Origin: Paraburkholderia nodosa DSM 21604
GTDB taxonomy: Bacteria > Pseudomonadota > Gammaproteobacteria > Burkholderiales > Burkholderiaceae
Assembly: GCF_000519185.1 (NCBI RefSeq)
Contig: NZ_JAFA01000037.1
Coordinates: 19,873-83,872 of the forward strand
Length of the DNA: 64,000 bases
Reading direction: 5' to 3'
The notes under the pieces are model-generated. The model did not search any database. It was not told the origin of the DNA and worked only from the letters and a program-made list of their open reading frames with translations. The translations under genes and the position numbers were made by a program. Every line of letters starts with the position of its first letter. The first letter of the stretch is position 1. Positions 51,055-59,747 of this stretch are shown piece after piece.

Positions 51055-52014
51055 CTAGCCCTCGCGCGCCGGCCCGCCCGCCGTCGCCGCGTGCGCGCGC
51101 ACGATCTCGATGAACGCCGCGAGCACCGGGCTCACCTCGGCCGAGCGCCAGACGAGGCCCGTTTCGATGGCCGGCACCGCCCCGGTGAGCGGCCGGTACA
51201 CGACGCACGTGCGCCGCAGATGGCGCAGCGACTGCGGCACGAGCGCCACGCCCATGCCGGCCGAGACGAGGCTCACGATCGTCTGCATCTGGATCGCTTC
51301 CTGGCCAATGAGCGGCGCGAGGCCGGCCGCGCCGTAGCAGTCCATGATGGTGTCGTAGAAACCGGGGGCCAGATGGCGCGGAAAAACGACGAGCGGCGCA
51401 TCGGCGAGATCGCGCAGGCTCACGGGCTCGTCGTGCCAGTCGTCGGCGCACGGGCCGCCAAGGCGCGCCGAAAGCGCCGTGGGCATCGCGACCACGAGCG
51501 GCTCGCGCGCGATCGGCTGGTAAGCGAGCTGGGCCGCGTGGCGCGGCGGCACGGGTGCGATCACGAGGCCGGCGTCGATGCGGCCCGCCACCAGCTCTTC
51601 CACCTGCACGTCGCTCGTGGCTTCGGCGAGCTGCAGGCGCACGCGCGGATAGCGCGCGCCGAAGTCGCGCAGCAAAAGCGGCAGCAAGCCGTAGTCGGCG
51701 GTCGAAACGAAGGCCAGCGCAAGCACGCCCGCCTCGCCGCGCGCGAGGCTCTGGGCGAGCGGCCGCAGCGCTTCGGCGCTCGCCAGGAGGCGCCTCACCT
51801 CCGGCAGCAGATCGGCGCCCACGGCCGTCAATTCGACCGAACGGCGCGTGCGCGCGAACAGCTCCACGCCCAGCGTCTCCTCCAGCGCGCGAATGGCCTG
51901 CGAAAGCGGCGGCTGCGTCATCGACAGGCGCGCCGCCGCGCGGCCGAAATGCTGCTCCTCGGCCACGGCGACGAAATAACGAAGCTGGCGCAGATCGGGG
52001 ATAGTCGGATTCAT
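51055..52014 (-). CDS. LysR-family transcriptional regulator
   Basis: A 319-residue regulator: N-terminal winged HTH (about 6-65, LRQLRYFVAVAEEQHFGRAAARLSMTQPPLSQAIRALEE) and a C-terminal periplasmic-binding-type effector domain (about 95-300). It is divergent from ilvD with 160 bases between, so it may control ilvD, a branched-chain intermediate being a plausible inducer. That link is by position only. LysR proteins usually repress themselves from the same divergent site. Confidence 0.92.
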   Translation of the reverse strand: MNPTIPDLRQLRYFVAVAEEQHFGRAAARLSMTQPPLSQAIRALEETLGVELFARTRRSVELTAVGADLLPEVRRLLASAEALRPLAQSLARGEAGVLALAFVSTADYGLLPLLLRDFGARYPRVRLQLAEATSDVQVEELVAGRIDAGLVIAPVPPRHAAQLAYQPIAREPLVVAMPTALSARLGGPCADDWHDEPVSLRDLADAPLVVFPRHLAPGFYDTIMDCYGAAGLAPLIGQEAIQMQTIVSLVSAGMGVALVPQSLRHLRRTCVVYRPLTGAVPAIETGLVWRSAEVSPVLAAFIEIVRAHAATAGGPAREG

Positions 52015-52029
52015 CGGCAGCGGTCTCGT

Positions 52030-52071
52030 ATTGATATGTTTTTCGACTCAATAGACCACGAATAATATATT
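52030..52071 (+). promoter_or_regulatory. AT-rich divergent control region of the LysR gene and ilvD
   Basis: ATTGA at 52030-52034 and TCAAT at 52048-52052 form an inverted repeat with 13 bases between them. A TAATAT -10-like element at 52063-52068 follows, facing ilvD, with TTTCGA 16 bases upstream. This is one of the most AT-rich spots in the window and a likely LysR target. Confidence 0.45.
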
Positions 52072-52174
52072 GGACAGCGCTCTCGCGAAATCGCATGCTT
52101 CGATAGACGTGCCGGCGCTCCCCCAAACCAGAACCCACACCCGGCATCCGAGACAAAATCCACCGGAGGTCCCC

Positions 52175-53848
52175 ATGCCCTATAACCGTCGTTCGAAGCA
52201 CATCACGCAAGGCGTCGCCCGCTCGCCCAATCGTTCGATGTATTACGCGCTCGGCTACGAGAAGGCCGATTTCGACAAGCCGATGATCGGCGTCGCCAAT
52301 GGCCATTCGACCATCACGCCGTGCAACGCCGGCCTGCAGCGCCTGACCGACGCGGCCGTCGACGCCATCAAGCGCGCCGACGCGAACCCGCAGACCTTCG
52401 GCACGCCCACGATCTCGGACGGCATGTCGATGGGCACCGAGGGCATGAAGTACTCGCTCGTCTCGCGCGAAGTCATCGCGGACTGCATCGAGACCTGCGT
52501 GCAAGGCCAGTGGATGGACGGCGTGGTCGTGATCGGCGGCTGCGACAAGAACATGCCTGGCGGCATGATCGCGCTCGCGCGCATCAACGTGCCCGGCATT
52601 TACGTGTACGGCGGCACGATCCGCCCGGGTAACTGGAAGGGTAAGGCCCTCACCATCGTCTCGGCGTTCGAGGCCGTGGGCGAATTCACCGCGGGGCGCA
52701 TGACCGAAGAAGATTTCGAAGGCGTCGAGAAAAACGCCTGCCCATCCACGGGTTCGTGCGGCGGCATGTACACCGCGAACACGATGAGTTCGTCGTTCGA
52801 GGCGCTCGGCATGTCGCTCATGTATTCGTCGACGATGGCCAACCCCGACGAGGAGAAAGTCGACTCGGCGGCGGAATCGGCGCGCGTGCTGGTCGAGGCC
52901 GTCAAGCAGGACCTCAAGCCGCGCGACATCATCACGAAGAAGTCGATCGAGAACGCCGTGGCGCTCATCATGGCGACGGGCGGCTCGACCAACGCCGTGC
53001 TGCACTATCTCGCCATCGCGCACGCCGCGGAAATCGAATGGACCATCGACGACTTCGAGCGCATGCGCAAGAAGGTGCCGGTGATCTGCGACCTGAAACC
53101 CTCGGGCCAGTACGTCGCCACCGACCTGCACGAGGCCGGCGGCATTCCGCAGGTCCTCAAGATCCTGCTCGATGCGGGCCTCCTGCATGGCGACTGCATC
53201 ACCATCACGGGCAAGACCATCGCGGAAGAACTCAAGGACGTGCCTTCCACGCCGCGCGTGGACCAGAAGGTGATCTTCCCGATCAGCCAGGCGCTGTACA
53301 AGGAAGGCCACCTGGCGATCCTCAAGGGCAACCTCGCGACCGAGGGCGCGGTCGCCAAGATCACAGGCCTGAAGAATCCGGTCATCACGGGCCCCGCGCG
53401 CGTATTCGACGACGAGCAGAGCGCGATGGAAGCCATCCTCGCAGACGAGATCAAGGCAGGCGACGTGGTCGTGCTGCGCTATCTCGGCCCGAAGGGCGGT
53501 CCCGGCATGCCGGAAATGCTCGCGCCGACTTCGGCGATCATCGGCAAGGGGCTTGGGGAGTCGGTTGGGCTCATCACCGATGGACGCTTCTCGGGCGGCA
53601 CCTGGGGCATGGTGGTGGGCCACGTCGCGCCGGAAGCGTTTGAAGGCGGCACGATCGCGCTGGTGCAGGAAGGCGACTCGATCACCATCGACGCTCACAC
53701 GCTCCTGCTGCAACTGAACGTGGACGACGCCGAACTCGCGCGCCGGCGCGCGGCGTGGAAGCAGCCCACGCCGCGCTACACACGCGGTGTCATGGCGAAG
53801 TATGCGGCGCTCGCGCGCCCGGCGAACCAGGGCGCGGTGACGGGCTAG
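52175..53848 (+). CDS. ilvD: Dihydroxy-acid dehydratase
   Basis: Dehydrates dihydroxy acids to the keto acids of valine and isoleucine synthesis using an iron-sulfur cluster. The 557-residue product is on the shorter side of the family, which runs to about 620. Cluster cysteines are visible in ITPCNAGLQ, GGCDKNMPGG and ACPSTGSCGGMYTANTM, and the active-site DGRFSGGTWG is intact. MPYNRRSKHITQG with GGAGG upstream fixes the start. Relatives of this length can also act on sugar acids, but the LysR neighbour does not decide this. Confidence 0.94.
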   Translation: MPYNRRSKHITQGVARSPNRSMYYALGYEKADFDKPMIGVANGHSTITPCNAGLQRLTDAAVDAIKRADANPQTFGTPTISDGMSMGTEGMKYSLVSREVIADCIETCVQGQWMDGVVVIGGCDKNMPGGMIALARINVPGIYVYGGTIRPGNWKGKALTIVSAFEAVGEFTAGRMTEEDFEGVEKNACPSTGSCGGMYTANTMSSSFEALGMSLMYSSTMANPDEEKVDSAAESARVLVEAVKQDLKPRDIITKKSIENAVALIMATGGSTNAVLHYLAIAHAAEIEWTIDDFERMRKKVPVICDLKPSGQYVATDLHEAGGIPQVLKILLDAGLLHGDCITITGKTIAEELKDVPSTPRVDQKVIFPISQALYKEGHLAILKGNLATEGAVAKITGLKNPVITGPARVFDDEQSAMEAILADEIKAGDVVVLRYLGPKGGPGMPEMLAPTSAIIGKGLGESVGLITDGRFSGGTWGMVVGHVAPEAFEGGTIALVQEGDSITIDAHTLLLQLNVDDAELARRRAAWKQPTPRYTRGVMAKYAALARPANQGAVTG

Positions 53849-53904
53849 GCGGCGCTGAGCCGCGCCGGCGGGGGCCAGGCGCCGCTCGAATCTCGACCTG
53901 CAGT

Positions 53905-53946
53905 AAAGCAGAGGGCGCACGTCCAGGACGTGCGCCCTTTGCTTTT
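53905..53946 (+). terminator. Long terminator after ilvD
   Basis: A 19-bp stem with one G-U pair (53905-53923 with 53927-53945), a three-base loop and a short T-run. The T-run merges into the next -10 element. Confidence 0.85.
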
Positions 53947-53951
53947 ATAAT
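53946..53951 (+). promoter_or_regulatory. Consensus -10 of the cytochrome c gene
   Basis: A perfect TATAAT at 53946-53951 begins in the T-run of the ilvD terminator, 40 bases before the cytochrome ATG. The -35 would fall inside the hairpin arm. Confidence 0.55.
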
Positions 53952-53990
53952 GCGACGACACAGCCGGCGCATACGCTGGCGGAGACCAGT

Positions 53991-54350
53991 ATGAAACGGA
54001 AGTCGCAAGCGAAGAACAAGACAGCGACGCTCGCCGCCGCGCTCGCCATCGGCCTTGCCGGCGCACTCGGGGCAGCCCCGGCCCGCGCGCAGCATGGACC
54101 CACTGGCCTCGCGCTCGCCCAGCAGCAGAACTGCATGAGCTGCCACTCGGTGACCCGCAATTTCATGGGTCCCGCCCTGCGCGATGTCGCCGCGAAGTAC
54201 GCGGGCAAGCCCGACGCGCAGACCTATCTCACCCACAAGATTCTGGAAGGCAGCAGCGGCGTGTGGGGCACGGTGCAGATGCCGGCCAACACGCAGCTGA
54301 ACCCAGGCCAGGCGGCCCAGCTCGCGAACTGGATCCTCACGCTCAAGTGA
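53991..54350 (+). CDS. Small class I c-type cytochrome
   Basis: A 119-residue exported protein: Lys-rich N terminus, hydrophobic signal to about residue 33 (APARA), a single heme-binding CMSCH at 48-52 and a probable distal ligand Met97 in VQMPANTQLN. Mature length of about 86 residues fits cytochrome c551/c5-type electron carriers in the periplasm. It is a lone gene, so its partner oxidase or reductase is not evident. Confidence 0.92.
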   Translation: MKRKSQAKNKTATLAAALAIGLAGALGAAPARAQHGPTGLALAQQQNCMSCHSVTRNFMGPALRDVAAKYAGKPDAQTYLTHKILEGSSGVWGTVQMPANTQLNPGQAAQLANWILTLK

Positions 54351-54410
54351 GGCGAACGGTGTGATGGCGCGGGCCCCGGGTGAGCGCTCGCCGCCTCACA
54401 CTTGACTGAA

Positions 54411-54812
54411 TCAGGCCGAAGGCGGTCGCCCCGCGCGCGCCGCCAACTCTTCGCGCACGGCGGCCTTCACCCAGTTCGTGAGCTCCGTTTCGAGCGCAAG
54501 GCCGATTTCGCGCGACACCTGGCCCACGAGCCAGTTTGTATGTTCCTGCATCGCGGCGCCGCAGCGCGCCTCGATCACGGCGCGGCCTTCGCCGGTGAGC
54601 CAGGTCAGGCAACGGCCCCGCAGGCGCTCGACGAGCGCGTCGGCGTCGTGCGCGAACAGTCCCTCCTCGCGCTCGGCCACGGCGGCCGTGACGGCAGCGG
54701 CCGTCGCGCTCTTCGCCTCTTCGACGTTGTGCGCGCGCAGCGGATTGCCGGACACCATCACCTCGCTCAAGAGCGGAATCGAAGCATCTTCCGATTCGTG
54801 CATGCCGGACAT
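54411..54812 (-). CDS. DUF2486 family protein
   Basis: A 133-residue, acidic, Ala-rich, probably helical protein of unknown function found in Burkholderiales. A conserved-looking C-terminal half runs from CGAAMQEHTNWLVGQVSREIGLALETELTNWVKAAV. The start is placed at the second ATG (54812) because GGAGG lies five bases before it; the ATG at 54824 overlaps that site. It follows holC by 59 bases as the last gene of pepA-holC-DUF2486. Confidence 0.8.
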   Translation of the reverse strand: MSGMHESEDASIPLLSEVMVSGNPLRAHNVEEAKSATAAAVTAAVAEREEGLFAHDADALVERLRGRCLTWLTGEGRAVIEARCGAAMQEHTNWLVGQVSREIGLALETELTNWVKAAVREELAARAGRPPSA

Positions 54813-54871
54813 GTCTACCTCCATCGATCGGGGCAGTCGGCCTCGCGCCGGTACGCCTCTCGCGTCCGGCC

Positions 54872-55288
54872 TTAGCCGCCCTGCTTGTAGTTGTTGAGCG
54901 CGTAACCGCGGTCGCGGTAGAAACGATAGCGCTCACGGCCCGACGCGAGTTCGTCGGGCGCATCGCCAATCACTTCGAGCAGGCGTTCGAAGCGTGCGAA
55001 CTGAGGCGGGACTTCCGCGCCGAGATTGAGCAGCACACGATGATGCGGCGCACGCTCGAGATCCGTTGCCAGCACGATGGGCGATTCGCCCGCGTGCGGG
55101 CTGTCGGCCATGCAGTGCGGCACGAAGTCGAGCGGCGAAAAGGTCCACAACATTTCGTCGAACGCGCGCAGGCGCGCAGGCTCGGCCAGCACCACTGCCT
55201 GCTGGCCCGCCTGATACGCCTTGCGCACGAGGCGGCACGCATACAGCAGCGAGTCGCCGACGTTCGTGTGGAAATCGATGCGCGTCAT
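54872..55288 (-). CDS. holC: DNA polymerase III chi subunit
   Basis: A 138-residue clamp-loader accessory protein that links the replisome to single-strand binding protein. The start MTRIDFHTNVGDSLLYACRLVRKAYQAGQQ and the C-terminal RYRFYRDRGYALNNYKQGG fit HolC. An in-frame GTG six bases earlier is the alternative start. It lies 52 bases after pepA; a pepA-holC pair is conserved in many proteobacteria. Confidence 0.92.
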   Translation of the reverse strand: MTRIDFHTNVGDSLLYACRLVRKAYQAGQQAVVLAEPARLRAFDEMLWTFSPLDFVPHCMADSPHAGESPIVLATDLERAPHHRVLLNLGAEVPPQFARFERLLEVIGDAPDELASGRERYRFYRDRGYALNNYKQGG

Positions 55289-55340
55289 GCCCACACCACT
55301 TTACACACCGTCAGGTGGGCAGCAATCGCCATACCTGCCC

Positions 55341-56852
55341 TCATTGCCCGGCGCGATCGATCAGGAACTGGGCGAGCAGCGGCACCGGACGGCCCGTTGC
55401 CCCCTTGGCCGCGCCGCTCTTCCACGCCGTGCCCGCGATGTCGAGGTGCGCCCACGGGTAGTTGTCGGTGAAACGCGACAGGAAGCACGCCGCCGTCACG
55501 CTGCCCGCCGGACGCCCGCCGATGTTGGCGAGGTCGGCAAAGTTCGACTTGAGCTGGTCCTGATACTCGTCGTCGAGCGGCAGGCGCCAGGCCGGATCGT
55601 TCGCTTCGCGCGAAGCGTCGAGCAGTTCGCCCGCGAGCGCGTCGTCCTTCGAGAAAAGGCCGCTGTTGTGATGGCCGAGCGCGATGATGCAGGCGCCCGT
55701 GAGCGTGGCGATGTCCACCACGGCGGCCGGCTTGAAGCGCTCGGCGTAGGTGAGCGCGTCGCACAGGATCAGGCGGCCTTCGGCGTCGGTGTTGAGCACT
55801 TCGACCGTGAGGCCCGCCATCGTCGTGACGATATCGCCCGGCTTCGTGGCGTTGCCCGCGGGCATGTTCTCGCAGGTCGGAATGATGCCGATCACGTTGA
55901 GCTTGAGCCCCATTTCGGCGACCGCGCGGATCGTGCCGAGCACCGAGCCCGCGCCGCACATGTCGTACTTCATCTCGTCCATGCCCTCGCCGGGCTTGAG
56001 CGAAATGCCGCCCGTGTCGAACGTGATGCCCTTGCCGACCAGCACGATCGGCGCGGCCTTGACGCTTGCGCCCTGATAGTGCAGCACGATGAACTGCGGC
56101 GGCTCGACGGAGCCCTTTGTCACCGAAAGAAACGAACCCATCTTGAGCGTCTCGATCTGGCGCTGGCCGAGCACCTCGACCTTGAGCTTCCAGTCGCGCG
56201 CGAGCTTCTTGGCCGTGGCCGCGAGATAGGTGGGCGTGCACACGTTGCCCGGCAGATTGCCGAGGTCGCGCGTGAGGTCCATGCCGTTGGCGAGCGCGAC
56301 AGACTGCTTCGCCGCAAGCTTGGCGGCCTTCTCTTCGGCGGCGTCGATGCTGAAGACCACGCGCTTGAGGGCCCGCTGCGAGACGTCGGGCTTGCTCTTC
56401 ATCTGCGTGAAGCGATAGGTCTCGTTGCGCAGCGCGAGAATGGCGGTGCGCACGCCCCAGTCGCCCGTGCGCTCCTTCACCGGCAGTTGCGCGAGCGTGA
56501 AGGTGACCTGTGCGATTTTCGTGCCGAGGATCGCTCGCCAGGCGGCCTTGACCGCGTCGCCGTAAGCCTTCTGGCCGAACGCGTCCTGCTTGCCGAGACC
56601 CACGAGCAGCACGCGCGATGCGCCGATGCCGCTCACTTCCGGCAGGAACAGCGTGGAGCCGGCCTTGCCGTCGATGTCGCCGGCCTTGACGACGCGCGCG
56701 ATTGCGCCGCCAATGGCGCTGTCGATCGCGAACGCCGCGCCCGAGAGCGTTTGCGCCTCGAACACGCCGACCACGACACAATCCGACTTGCCGGTCAGGA
56801 AGGGGCCGTCCCCGCCTTTGCTCCAGTCACAGGCTTTTATGCTAAAGTCCAT
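55341..56852 (-). CDS. pepA: Leucyl aminopeptidase (M17)
   Basis: A 503-residue hexameric metallo-aminopeptidase. An N-terminal macro-like domain (about 1-170) precedes the catalytic domain with VGKGITFDTGGISLKP, MKYDMCGAG and the family signature NTDAEGRL, whose residues bind two metal ions. Relatives such as E. coli PepA also bind DNA (XerC accessory, carAB repressor); this cannot be assessed here. It is the first gene of the unit with holC, divergent from lptF-lptG. Confidence 0.96.
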   Translation of the reverse strand: MDFSIKACDWSKGGDGPFLTGKSDCVVVGVFEAQTLSGAAFAIDSAIGGAIARVVKAGDIDGKAGSTLFLPEVSGIGASRVLLVGLGKQDAFGQKAYGDAVKAAWRAILGTKIAQVTFTLAQLPVKERTGDWGVRTAILALRNETYRFTQMKSKPDVSQRALKRVVFSIDAAEEKAAKLAAKQSVALANGMDLTRDLGNLPGNVCTPTYLAATAKKLARDWKLKVEVLGQRQIETLKMGSFLSVTKGSVEPPQFIVLHYQGASVKAAPIVLVGKGITFDTGGISLKPGEGMDEMKYDMCGAGSVLGTIRAVAEMGLKLNVIGIIPTCENMPAGNATKPGDIVTTMAGLTVEVLNTDAEGRLILCDALTYAERFKPAAVVDIATLTGACIIALGHHNSGLFSKDDALAGELLDASREANDPAWRLPLDDEYQDQLKSNFADLANIGGRPAGSVTAACFLSRFTDNYPWAHLDIAGTAWKSGAAKGATGRPVPLLAQFLIDRAGQ

Positions 56853-56857
56853 CGCGC

Positions 56858-56887
56858 TTGTCCTCGGATAAAATCAGGGCTTAGGAT
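56858..56887 (+). promoter_or_regulatory. Candidate promoter of lptFG
   Basis: TTGTCC at 56858-56863 and TAGGAT at 56882-56887 are separated by 18 bases and face lptF. The region is shared with the divergent pepA, whose start lies just to the left. Confidence 0.4.
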
Positions 56888-56986
56888 GAAAGCCGCAATT
56901 ATCCGCTATTTTTCCCGCGGCGGCTCCTGGGCGGTTGCGCGAGCTGCGCGCCTCCCGGCATGGTCCGCCCGCCCTGCCCATCAAGA

Positions 56987-58087
56987 ATGATCTTCGAACG
57001 TTCCCTGCAGCGCGAACTCGCGTACACGGCCGGCGCCGTGTTCATGGTTCTGCTCACGATCATGCTGACGACGATGATGATCCGCATCGTCGGCTTCGCC
57101 GCGTCCGGTCAGATCGACCCGCGCGACGTGCTGGTGCTGATCGGACTCACCGTGATCGGCTACATGGCCGTCATGCTCATCGTCACGCTGTTCGTGTCGA
57201 TCCTGTTCGTCCTCACGCGCTGGTACAAGGATTCCGAAATGGTCGTGTGGCTCTCCTCCGGGGTGAGCCTCACGCGCCTGATCAAACCGGTCGCCACCTT
57301 TGCCGCGCCGATCATCCTGCTCGTCGTGTTCTTCGCGTTCATCGGCTGGCCGTGGTCGAATGCGCAAAGCAAACTGATTCGCGCGCGCTTCCAGCAGCGC
57401 GATGAAGTGTCGCTGCTGGCGCCTGGCCAGTTCCGCGAATCGCCCACCACGCACCGCGTGTTCTTCATCGAGAGCATGAGCCCCGACCAGGGCCGCGTGG
57501 AGAACGTGTTCGTCACGAGCACGGAAAACGGCAAGGTGAGCGTGATCGTCTCGAAGACGGGCCACACCGAAACCATGAAGAGCGGCGACCGCTTCGTCGT
57601 GCTCGAAAACGGCCGCCGCTACGACGGCGAGCCTGGCCACCCGGACTTCCGCATCAGCGAGTTCCAGCGTTACGGCGTGAAGATCACGAGCCAGCCGCTG
57701 GTGAACACGCCCTCGGCGAGCACGACGTCCACGCCGGGCCTCCTGCGCCATCCGACCAACGACAACCTGGGCGAACTCGCCTGGCGCGCCGGTCTGCCGC
57801 TCATCGCGATCAACCTGATGCTGCTCGGCATTCCGCTTGCCTACCAGAACCCGCGCCGCAGCCGCACGATCAATCTCGTGATGGCGGTGCTGATCTACCT
57901 CACCTATTCGAACCTGCTCAACGTCGTGCAGTCGCAGATCGAGCAAGGCAAGATGTCCTTCGGCGTCGGTCTCGTCCTGCTGCACGCCGTGGTGCTCGCG
58001 CTCGTCGTGTTCATCTTCTGGATACGCGTGCGCAACCGGCCGCTCTTTACACGTGCGATGTTCCGGCGCGCCTCTCCTGGAAACTGA
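56987..58087 (+). CDS. lptF: LptF, permease subunit of the LPS export ABC transporter
   Basis: A 366-residue inner-membrane protein of the LptB2FG complex that lifts lipopolysaccharide out of the membrane. Three N-terminal helices (within about 10-125), a periplasmic beta-jellyroll (about 130-260) and three C-terminal helices make the YjgP/YjgQ pattern. MIFERSLQRELAYTAGAVF is a typical LptF start, better than the ATG at 56960. lptG follows 15 bases downstream. Confidence 0.94.
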   Translation: MIFERSLQRELAYTAGAVFMVLLTIMLTTMMIRIVGFAASGQIDPRDVLVLIGLTVIGYMAVMLIVTLFVSILFVLTRWYKDSEMVVWLSSGVSLTRLIKPVATFAAPIILLVVFFAFIGWPWSNAQSKLIRARFQQRDEVSLLAPGQFRESPTTHRVFFIESMSPDQGRVENVFVTSTENGKVSVIVSKTGHTETMKSGDRFVVLENGRRYDGEPGHPDFRISEFQRYGVKITSQPLVNTPSASTTSTPGLLRHPTNDNLGELAWRAGLPLIAINLMLLGIPLAYQNPRRSRTINLVMAVLIYLTYSNLLNVVQSQIEQGKMSFGVGLVLLHAVVLALVVFIFWIRVRNRPLFTRAMFRRASPGN

Positions 58088-58102
58088 GGGGGATACTGAC
58101 CG

Positions 58103-59251
58103 ATGCGCATCTACGAAAAATACTTCGCTCGCCAGGTTTACCTGACGTTCATCTTCATCCTGTTCGCCTTCTCCGGCCTGTTCTTCTTCTTCGACCTCAT
58201 CAACGAGCTGAACTCGGTCGGCCACGGCAACTACAAATTCCAGTACGCGGTGCTGCGCGTGGCGCTCCAGGCGCCCTCGCGGCTCTACGAGATCATCCCG
58301 GTCGCGGCGCTCATCGCCGCGATCTACGTGTTCGCGCAAATGGCCGCGAATTCCGAGTACACGATCTTTCGCGTGTCGGGTCTCGCCACCAACCAGGCGC
58401 TGCGCTCGCTGCTCAAGATCGGCGTGCCGCTCGTGATGCTCACCTACCTGATCGGCGAAGTCGTCGGCCCTTACACCGACCAGCTCTCCGAGCGCGTGCG
58501 TCTCGAGGCGTTGGGCTCGGCGGTGTCGAGCAACTTCCAGTCGGGTGTGTGGGTGAAGGACACGCTCACTGCGCGCGCCGACGGCGAGCAGGTCACGCGT
58601 TTCGTGAACGTGGGCGAGCTGCTGCCCGACGCGACCATCACGAACGTGCGCATCTACGAATTCGATTCGCAGTTCCGGCTCTCCAACGTGCGCCTCGCGA
58701 AGAGCGGCACGTTCCAGCCGCCGGGCCACTGGCTGCTCAAGGACGTGACCGATACGCAACTGATCGGCGTGCCGCCGCCGCAGAACCAGCCGGTCGATGC
58801 GCTCAATCCGGTCTATCGCGCACAGCAGACCTCCGCGCCCGAATACTCGCTGCGCTCGGAGCTCACGCCGAACATTCTCTCGGTGCTGCTCGTTTCGCCC
58901 GACCGGATGTCGATGTTCAACCTGTTCCGCTACATCCAGCATCTGACCGAGAACCATCAGGACGCGCAGCGCTACCAGATTGCGTTCTGGCGCAAGCTGC
59001 TCTACCCGTTCGCCGTGTTCGTGATGCTCGTGCTCTCGCTGCCGTTCGCGTATCTGCATACGCGCGCCGGCGTGGTGGGCATGAAGGTGTTCGGCGGGAT
59101 CATGCTCGGCATGAGCTTCCAGCTCGTCAACACGCTGTTCTCGCACGTGGGTACACTGAACACCTGGCCCGCGCCGCTCACGGCGGCGACACCGGGGCTT
59201 ATCTATCTCGCGGTCGGGCTGATCGGGCTCAAATGGGTCGACCGGCATTGA
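58103..59251 (+). CDS. lptG: LptG, permease subunit of the LPS export ABC transporter
   Basis: A 382-residue partner of LptF with the same three-plus-three helix layout and central periplasmic domain. MRIYEKYFARQVYLTFIFILFAF, SEYTIFRVSGLATNQALRSL and the last helices around GVVGMKVFGGIMLGMSFQLVN are characteristic. GAGGGGG lies upstream of the ATG. The ATPase lptB is not in the window. Confidence 0.95.
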   Translation: MRIYEKYFARQVYLTFIFILFAFSGLFFFFDLINELNSVGHGNYKFQYAVLRVALQAPSRLYEIIPVAALIAAIYVFAQMAANSEYTIFRVSGLATNQALRSLLKIGVPLVMLTYLIGEVVGPYTDQLSERVRLEALGSAVSSNFQSGVWVKDTLTARADGEQVTRFVNVGELLPDATITNVRIYEFDSQFRLSNVRLAKSGTFQPPGHWLLKDVTDTQLIGVPPPQNQPVDALNPVYRAQQTSAPEYSLRSELTPNILSVLLVSPDRMSMFNLFRYIQHLTENHQDAQRYQIAFWRKLLYPFAVFVMLVLSLPFAYLHTRAGVVGMKVFGGIMLGMSFQLVNTLFSHVGTLNTWPAPLTAATPGLIYLAVGLIGLKWVDRH

Positions 59252-59293
59252 TGCCGGAAGCGTTCGGCCGCTAATTCGCACAGGCTCGCAGGC

Positions 59294-59671
59294 ATGGGCA
59301 CGCACGGCATGATTCTCTTCGGCCACGGCGCACGCGACGCGCGCTGGCAAGAGCCGTTTCAGCGCCTGGCCACGAGGCTCGCCGCCGCGCGCGGCGATGC
59401 GGGTCCGGTCGGCCTCGCCTTTCTCGAACTCATGACTCCGAGCCTGCCCGATGCCATCGCCGGACAGGCCGCGGCGGGCTGCGACACGATCACGGTCGTG
59501 CCCGTGTTCTTTGGCCAGGGCGGCCACGTGCGCCGCGATCTGCCCGCGCTGATCGCGCAATGCCAGAGCGAGCATCCGGATGTGCGCCTGCGCTGTGTGG
59601 GCGCTGTCGGCGAGGACGATACAGTGCTCGATGCGATCGTGCGCTACTGCATCGAAAACGACCGCGACTAA
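59294..59671 (+). CDS. cbiX: CbiX-type small chelatase (sirohydrochlorin ferro- or cobaltochelatase)
   Basis: A 125-residue single-domain chelatase of the CbiX short type, which acts as a homodimer. Metal-binding histidines are in ILFGHGARD and in VPVFFGQGGHVRRDLP. By context, facing cobA and the cys operon, it most likely inserts iron into sirohydrochlorin to make siroheme for sulfite reductase. Cobalt insertion for B12 is the alternative, but no corrin-ring genes are in the window. It follows lptG by 42 bases and may be co-transcribed. Confidence 0.85.
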   Translation: MGTHGMILFGHGARDARWQEPFQRLATRLAAARGDAGPVGLAFLELMTPSLPDAIAGQAAAGCDTITVVPVFFGQGGHVRRDLPALIAQCQSEHPDVRLRCVGAVGEDDTVLDAIVRYCIENDRD

Positions 59672-59687
59672 AATCGCTCACGCATAA

Positions 59688-59720
59688 AAAAACGGGCTCG
59701 CTTTTCAGCGAGCCCGTTTT
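59688..59720. terminator. Bidirectional terminator between cbiX and cobA
   Basis: A 14-bp stem (59689-59702 with 59707-59720) with a four-base loop and A/T runs on the two sides. Confidence 0.88.
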
Positions 59721-59747
59721 GCTTTGCTGGCTTTTTTCGCGTGGCGC

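Noticed and set aside
51014..53920. A 968-residue minus-strand frame across ilvD and the LysR gene
   Set aside because: It is out of frame with the LysR gene and antisense to ilvD, with no recognisable domain.
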